From QIAW01 sp035487295 (GTDB lineage Bacteria; Acidobacteriota; Terriglobia; Terriglobales; Acidobacteriaceae), in assembly GCA_035487295.1 (NCBI GenBank), contig DATHMH010000015.1, positions 297,793 to 361,792 of the forward strand: a stretch of DNA of 64,000 nucleotides, written 5' to 3'. Each line of letters begins with the position of its first letter. Within the stretch, counting starts at the first letter, position 1. The notes under the pieces are model-generated. The model had not been told where the DNA came from. It ran no database searches and worked only from the letters and a program-made list of their open reading frames with translations. This document shows positions 59,561 to 64,000 of the stretch, piece by piece. The position numbers were made by a program, and so were the translations under genes.

Positions 59561-59998
59561 ATGCGTTCTAGAGATGCGCTCTCTCTGCAACTTCCCTGAC
59601 TCCGGTGTGCTCTTCGCCACGGCAATCCTTCCTGAAGCTGACATTTGCAATGGCTGTTGCAATTCCCCTGCCATGTAGTTCAGCGCGGCAAATCAAGCTG
59701 GCTCTTCGATGACGATGCCAATTCCATCTCGCGAGGTGACCACAGGAGAACAGTGACGATAGGCCGACACTTTCACTCAGGGTTGGTGGGGCACAACGGC
59801 GTTATCGCACTAAGGTGAACAGAGAGTACGTGGCCTCCAGCACCGCACTTGCATTTCACACATCGGCGATTCGAGCGAGGAATCAGCCTGGGCAAGGAAG
59901 AAAAAGAAATGTTCATACGGAGCAAGAAGGCACAAATGCTCGATCGTTCAGTTGCTTGTGCCGCGCTCGCCAATGCGCCGGCAATCCTGGCAAGAAAA
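59561..59998. other. Upstream region of the efflux operon
   Basis: About 440 bases between the adaptor start and the stop of the sigma-54 activator. I searched by eye for a -24/-12 (TGGC-N-TTGC) promoter and found no good one. The only notable item is CACTAAGGTG at 59808-59817, similar to the motif before the receiver gene. Plus-strand frames here look like chance. Confidence 0.45.
59808..59817. promoter_or_regulatory. CACTAAGGTG motif (possible regulator site)
   Basis: It differs by one base from CACTTAGGTG at 61497-61506. Located about 250 nt upstream of the efflux adaptor start. Confidence 0.3.
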
Positions 59999-61045
59999 CT
60001 AAAGGGGCTCGGTCCTCGTAGAACCATCGTCGATAGCTTGACCCGGACTGCTGCCCTCTTGTGGGCGAAATATCCCGTGTTTTTTCATTCGCGCGATTAG
60101 CGTAGTGCGCTTTATCCCCAATCGTGTGGCGGCGCCATACGGTCCAGCGACTACCCAACCCGTGGTTTCCAATGCTTCCAAAATCAGAGTGCGCTCGCAC
60201 TCGCGAAGCGTCTTGCTTACTGGAAACCCGGCAACGGAAACGGCGCGGGTTGGGCGTAGAAGGTTGGAGAGCGAACCATCGCTGGACAGTATGACCGCGC
60301 GTTCGATCACGTTCTGAAGCTCTCGAATGTTTCCCGGCCACGAATACGACTCGAAGGCATTCACGAATTCATCTGGAACGGTGCCGATGTGCTTCCCCAT
60401 TCGCCGGGAAAAGGCTTCGACGTAGTGTCGCACCAGAGGACCTATATCCTCGCGTCGCTCACGCAGGGGCGGCAGCGTGATGGGAAATACGTTCAGGCGA
60501 TAGTAGAGATCGCCGCGAAATTGGTCACGCTTCACCATTTGTTCCAGGTCCCGGTGAGTTGCTGCGACGAGCCGTACGTCGACGCGGTGGGTGCTGCCGC
60601 TTCCAAGACGTTCGAATTCCTGCTCCTGCAGAACCCGCAGGAGCTTGGGTTGCAACGCGAGCGGTATGTCGCCAACTTCATCGAGAAACAGAGTCCCCTT
60701 ATCCGCCAATTCGAAGCGGCCTATTTTTTGCGCGATGGCGCCTGTAAAAGCGCCCCGCTCATGACCAAAGAGCTCGCTCTCCAGCAAATCGAAGGGAATG
60801 GCGGCACAGTTCAGTTTGATTAAGGGGTGGCCACTGCGGGGGCTGGCATTATGGATCGCGTGAGCGATGAGTTCCTTTCCAGTCCCGGTCTCTCCCTGAA
60901 TCAATACAGTGGAATCCGTTACCGCAACACACCTGGTTTGTTCTAGAACGGCCCTCAGTGCGGGGCTGTTGCCTATGATCTGCTCGAATCTGCGGACCCG
61001 ACGGTCTTGATCAGCCACTGCCATCGATTTTGGCTCCCAACCCAT
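59999..61045 (-). CDS. Sigma-54-dependent activator lacking an N-terminal sensory domain
   Basis: 348 aa. Residues about 20-250 form the AAA+ domain: Walker A GETGTGKELIAHAI, the sigma-54 contact loop GAFTGA, Walker B GTLFLDEVGDI, and LYYRLNVFPITLPPLRER. A Fis-type helix-turn-helix is at the end (AATRLGIKRTTLIARMKKHGI). Normal NtrC-family proteins begin with a receiver or other sensor; here it is absent, while a lone receiver is encoded 14 nt upstream in another frame. It would open sigma-54 promoters; with the local order, the efflux operon is a candidate target. Confidence 0.93.
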   Translation of the reverse strand: MGWEPKSMAVADQDRRVRRFEQIIGNSPALRAVLEQTRCVAVTDSTVLIQGETGTGKELIAHAIHNASPRSGHPLIKLNCAAIPFDLLESELFGHERGAFTGAIAQKIGRFELADKGTLFLDEVGDIPLALQPKLLRVLQEQEFERLGSGSTHRVDVRLVAATHRDLEQMVKRDQFRGDLYYRLNVFPITLPPLRERREDIGPLVRHYVEAFSRRMGKHIGTVPDEFVNAFESYSWPGNIRELQNVIERAVILSSDGSLSNLLRPTRAVSVAGFPVSKTLRECERTLILEALETTGWVVAGPYGAATRLGIKRTTLIARMKKHGIFRPQEGSSPGQAIDDGSTRTEPL

Positions 61046-61059
61046 AGGTAATTCGCGAA

Positions 61060-61437
61060 CTAGTCCTCGAGCGCGGCATGAAGAATCTCTAGTAAGACGA
61101 CGTCATCGAAAGGCTTGGTCAAGAACTCCACCGCTCCATCACGCATAGCACGAATCCGCATCTCGGCATCGCCGTGTGCGGTGATGAAGACGATCGGTAT
61201 TCGGCATCGCTCGGCCTTTAGCTTCGCCTGCAGTTCAAGACCCGACATGCCCGGCATGCGAATGTCCGCGATCAGGCACGCGGCCACGTGTTGGGCTCCG
61301 GAGTCCAGGAATTGTTCTGCGGAGCCGAAGCAGAGCGCGGGCAGCCCCTCCGATTCGATGAGATCCTGGAGTGCGCGCTGCACCGGCTCATCGTCGTCGA
61401 TGATTGCTACAGGTCTTGAGCTTGGCCGGTTGCTCAT
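61060..61437 (-). CDS. Stand-alone receiver-domain protein
   Basis: 125 aa from ATG 61437 (the frame reaches 61470). Complete receiver: VAIIDDDEPVQRALQDLI, phospho-acceptor in CLIADIRMPGMSGLEL, Thr in VFITAHGD, Lys in FLTKPFDDV. The sequence is FixJ-like but no output domain follows. It sits directly before the receiver-less sigma-54 activator, so the pair may be a split NtrC-like regulator or the result of a frameshift. Confidence 0.9.
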   Translation of the reverse strand: MSNRPSSRPVAIIDDDEPVQRALQDLIESEGLPALCFGSAEQFLDSGAQHVAACLIADIRMPGMSGLELQAKLKAERCRIPIVFITAHGDAEMRIRAMRDGAVEFLTKPFDDVVLLEILHAALED

Positions 61438-61491
61438 AGGCGAAGGATATCGCTCCACACAAAGCGGCACAATACCGCCTTAGCCGCGCGA

Positions 61492-61511
61492 ACTACCACT
61501 TAGGTGGTAGT
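61492..61511. promoter_or_regulatory. Perfect inverted repeat upstream of the receiver gene (probable operator)
   Basis: ACTACCAC-TTAG-GTGGTAGT, two perfect 8-bp arms, 55 nt before ATG 61437. It is in the 100-nt spacer between the FixJ-like gene and the receiver gene. Binding by the neighbouring FixJ-like regulator is a guess. Confidence 0.5.
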
Positions 61512-61613
61512 CGATTACAGGCCGAAAGGAAGGAAAATGGCCCTAATTGTTACGGAGCGGGGTCAGGCCCTTGAAACAAGAATGTCCCCGACTGGATGCT
61601 GAGTGTTGACGGC

Positions 61614-62240
61614 CTATCTACCAGGGGTGAGTTTGAGTTTGTCGGCCATGCGGACCAATTCAACTAAAGATCCGGCATGCATCTTCTGCATGACGTGGCC
61701 TCGGTGGATTTTTACTGTGGCCTCGCTGGCCCCGATTTCGCCGGCAATCTGTTTATTGAGCATTCCGGTGACCACGAGAGTCATAACCTCCCGCTCGCGC
61801 GCGGTCAGAGCCTTGTAGCGCTCTTGCAAATCGTGGATCTCAGCCTGTTGTTCTCGCGCGGCGCCGTCACGTTGGAGGGCCAGATGAATCGCGTCCAGCA
61901 GATCCTGGTCCCTGAAAGGCTTCGTCAGAAATTCCACGGCGCCCCACTTTAACGCTTTGACCGACATGGGAATGTCTCCGTGCGCCGTGATAAAGATGAT
62001 AGGGATTTGCATGCCGTTCTCGGCCAGCCGGCGCTGGAAATCGAGGCCACTCATCTGAGGCAGTCTTACGTCCAGAACCAAACAGCTGGGGTCGCCGGTG
62101 CGTTGCCTGCTCAGAAATTCCTGGCCGCTGGCAAAGGATTCGGCGCGCAGGCCAATCGACTCGACGAGGTCCTTGATCGCCTGACGCATGCCGCGGTCGT
62201 CATCAACGATGAACACTGTGGGAACGGCCGCCGGCTTCAT
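61614..62240 (-). CDS. FixJ-family response regulator (REC + LuxR-type HTH)
   Basis: 208 aa. Receiver domain (VFIVDDDRGMRQAIKDLV, acceptor in CLVLDVRLPQMSGLDF, VEFLTKPFRDQDLL), a short coiled linker, and a GerE/LuxR helix-turn-helix (ALTAREREVMTLVVTGMLNKQIAGEIGASEATVKIHRGHVMQKM). It binds DNA when phosphorylated. ATGA overlap with the upstream kinase gene shows they are a cognate pair. Confidence 0.95.
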   Translation of the reverse strand: MKPAAVPTVFIVDDDRGMRQAIKDLVESIGLRAESFASGQEFLSRQRTGDPSCLVLDVRLPQMSGLDFQRRLAENGMQIPIIFITAHGDIPMSVKALKWGAVEFLTKPFRDQDLLDAIHLALQRDGAAREQQAEIHDLQERYKALTAREREVMTLVVTGMLNKQIAGEIGASEATVKIHRGHVMQKMHAGSLVELVRMADKLKLTPGR

Positions 62241-64000
62241 GCGTGCGCCTCGGCTTCGACGGGGAGAGTGAAATGGAAGGTTGCACCCGCCTCCTGATTC
62301 GCAGTGGCCCGGATTTGCCCTCCGTGGGACTCCACGATCGAGCGGGTAATGGCCAAACCCATGCCCATGCCCTGTGGTTTCGTCGTATGGAACGCATCAA
62401 AAATCCGTTCGGCATTTTCCGCCGGCAAGCCCACGCCGGTATCACTGATCGAAATGAGTAACTGACCTTCGGGATTGAGTTGCGACCGAATCGTCAATTC
62501 ACCTCCAGTGTCTTTCATGGCCTCGATGGCATTCAACATCAGGTTCATGAACACCTGCTGAAGTTGCACCCGATCAGCCAGGATATTAGGCGTCTCTGCG
62601 TCGAGTTTGGAATGGATCGTTATGGAGTGCCGCACCGCTTCATCCCTGAGCAGAACAATCATTTCTTGAATGATGTCTTTGACGTCCACCATCTGGCGTT
62701 CAGGGGGTGTGCCTTTTTTATAGAAGGACCGCAAACGATTAATAACATCAGCCGCACGGTTTCCATCCTGCTCAATGCGAATTGCTGCTGCTCTGGCTCT
62801 TTCGAGGTCCGGTGGATCACGGGCAAGCCATCGCAAAAGTGCGTTGGCGCTAGTGATTGAGGCGGCAATGGGCTGCTTGATTTCGTGCGCTAACGCGGCG
62901 GCCAATTCTCCCATGATGTTCACCCGATTGATGTGCGCGAGTTCAGCCTCCAGCTGGCGCAGTCTTTCGCGCTCCTGCTCGGCGTGTTTTCGCTCCGTTA
63001 TATCCATGGTGACGCCGACGTACTCGCCTGGTTCTCCGGATGCATTGCGATGTCCGATCGCACGCAGGAATCTGATGCTGCCGTCGGTATGATGAACCCG
63101 ATATTCGTCGAGGTAAAAATCCGTCCCCTCGCGAACTGCTCTTTCAAGAGTTGCGTTCACCCACGGTGCGTCTTCCACGTGTTGAGTGTCGAAAAAGCGT
63201 TTGGCTGGTATCGGGCCTTGGCTGGGATCAAAGCCATACAGGCGAGCATTTTCGTCCGATGAATGCAATACCTTTTGTGTGAGAAGATTGTAAACCCAAC
63301 TTCCGATGTGGGCCATGCGTTGTGCATCAGTGAAGTATGCTTGCTCCCGTCGCAACTCCTGTGTCAAATCAGCCTCTAGCTGGCGCGACCTTTCGCGCTC
63401 CTGTTCGGCCTGTTTTCGTTCGGTTACATCCATGGTGATGCCGACGTAGTAACCGGTTTCTCCAGCAGGATCGTGATGTCCTATGGTACGCAGGAACCTG
63501 ATCTGGCCGTCGTCGGCACGACAAATGCGAAATTCGCGGATATCGTAATCCGTTCCTGTGCGGATCGCATTTTCAAGAGTTGCCCTCACGGCCGGCTTGT
63601 CTTCCGGGTGGACAGTGTCCCAAAAGCGTTCGAGTGGAATAGGACTTTGGCGTGGATCGAAGCCGTGTATGCGAACCGTTTCGTCCGAAATATGAAAGTT
63701 TTGCCCGGTAGCGAAATTGGTCGCCCAACTGCCGATGTGGGTCAGGCTTTGTGCCTCAGCGAGGTATGCTTGCTCCCGCCGTAACTCCTGTGTCAGTAGC
63801 TCATGCTCGGTGACGTCAATTGTGGTACCGTGAAACGCTTTGAAAACCCCTTCTTCGACAACCGGGACACCCACACAGCGAACGTAACGTATCTCCCCGT
63901 TTGGTTGAACAATCCGGTGGGTTATGTCGCAGCCGCTGCGCTGTTCATGCATCACCCTGATGGTTTCCGCCATCGAGGTTCGGTCATCAGGGTGGACGGC
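62237..64000 (-). CDS. PAS-rich FixL-like sensor histidine kinase (5' end outside window)
   Basis: The frame is open to the window end: nine codons before ATG 63973 read AVHPDDRTS, a normal PAS segment, so the gene continues beyond. At least three PAS/PAC units are visible, two of them close copies (LRREQAYLAEAQSLTHIGSW and LRREQAYFTDAQRMAHIGSW). A FixL-type kinase core follows: INRVNIMGELAAALAHEIKQPIAAS with the phospho-His, MNLMLNAIEAMKDTGGEL, DTGVGLPAENAERIF and GMGLAITRSIV. No membrane segment is seen in the visible part, so the kinase is probably cytoplasmic. It would phosphorylate the FixJ-like protein and perhaps the lone receiver. Confidence 0.93.
   Translation of the reverse strand, partial: AVHPDDRTSMAETIRVMHEQRSGCDITHRIVQPNGEIRYVRCVGVPVVEEGVFKAFHGTTIDVTEHELLTQELRREQAYLAEAQSLTHIGSWATNFATGQNFHISDETVRIHGFDPRQSPIPLERFWDTVHPEDKPAVRATLENAIRTGTDYDIREFRICRADDGQIRFLRTIGHHDPAGETGYYVGITMDVTERKQAEQERERSRQLEADLTQELRREQAYFTDAQRMAHIGSWVYNLLTQKVLHSSDENARLYGFDPSQGPIPAKRFFDTQHVEDAPWVNATLERAVREGTDFYLDEYRVHHTDGSIRFLRAIGHRNASGEPGEYVGVTMDITERKHAEQERERLRQLEAELAHINRVNIMGELAAALAHEIKQPIAASITSANALLRWLARDPPDLERARAAAIRIEQDGNRAADVINRLRSFYKKGTPPERQMVDVKDIIQEMIVLLRDEAVRHSITIHSKLDAETPNILADRVQLQQVFMNLMLNAIEAMKDTGGELTIRSQLNPEGQLLISISDTGVGLPAENAERIFDAFHTTKPQGMGMGLAITRSIVESHGGQIRATANQEAGATFHFTLPVEAEAHA

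Noticed and set aside
59561..59998. Sigma-54 promoter for the efflux operon
   Set aside because: Expected from the nearby activator, but no good GG-N10-GC -24/-12 element was found on the minus strand by eye.

Overview
The window (64 kb, moderately GC-rich) looks like a chromosomal segment of an acidobacterium (Acidobacteriota, probably class Terriglobia). I infer this from the gene mix: a TonB-receptor/YfiR/hybrid-kinase set, Sec-exported RHS proteins with long repeat insertions, TIG-repeat secreted proteins, a caa3-type oxidase operon with a cytochrome b/c fusion, and GC-rich hairpins of the CCCCGGCT...AGCCGGGG type between genes. No rRNA, tRNA, CRISPR array or intact mobile element was seen.

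Layout. (1) Positions 1-24040, all plus strand: an exopolysaccharide locus. It holds a phosphoheptose-isomerase-like SIS protein (cut by the window edge), two polyprenyl-phosphate sugar transferases, a GalE-like epimerase, a HddA-like GHMP kinase, a Wzx-like flippase, a HddC-like nucleotidyltransferase, a HAD phosphatase, a deacetylase with a formyltransferase-like N-terminus, and a UDP-sugar dehydrogenase. Embedded in it (4879-14801) is a small nonribosomal peptide cassette: A-PCP, cytochrome P450, free-standing C domain, C-A-PCP, and two alpha/beta hydrolases. The residue codes I read by eye suggest Leu and Gly activation. Next to it is a 1009-aa protein joining phosphoribosyltransferase-like, kinase-like and HAD domains. 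(2) 24142-28028: a secreted nucleoside-hydrolase-like protein with six TIG repeats, then 1.2 kb of mostly non-coding DNA with a terminator and a tyrosine-integrase remnant. (3) 28029-34559, plus strand: an HD-GYP response regulator, a TonB-dependent receptor, a YfiR-like protein, a hybrid histidine kinase with one pseudo-receiver, and a CheY-like regulator. (4) 34560-35215: a convergent intergenic region with strong hairpins and two identical 12-bp palindromes. (5) 35216-43202, minus strand: a 2466-aa exported RHS protein and a DUF1566 protein. (6) 43533-53676, minus strand: a compact respiratory chain (NDH-2, caa3 oxidase II-I-III, membrane protein, dihaem cytochrome c, Rieske, cytochrome b-c fusion, CtaG, CtaB). 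(7) 53775-59560, minus strand: a tripartite RND efflux operon. (8) 59999-64000, minus strand: a PAS-rich FixL-like kinase (cut by the window end), a FixJ-like regulator, a lone receiver and a receiver-less sigma-54 activator.

How the parts may work together. Region 1 probably makes a lipid-linked repeat unit containing a heptose and an oxidised or de-acetylated amino sugar, flipped by the Wzx-like protein. The peptide cassette may make an aminoacyl or dipeptidyl decoration or a separate small peptide. This is the most novel part of the window, because both condensation domains lack the second, catalytic histidine and a P450 lies next to a free-standing A-PCP. Region 3 may tie cyclic-di-GMP turnover and envelope sensing to the polysaccharide. 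Region 8 may control the efflux operon: a CACTTAGGTG-like motif occurs in front of both.
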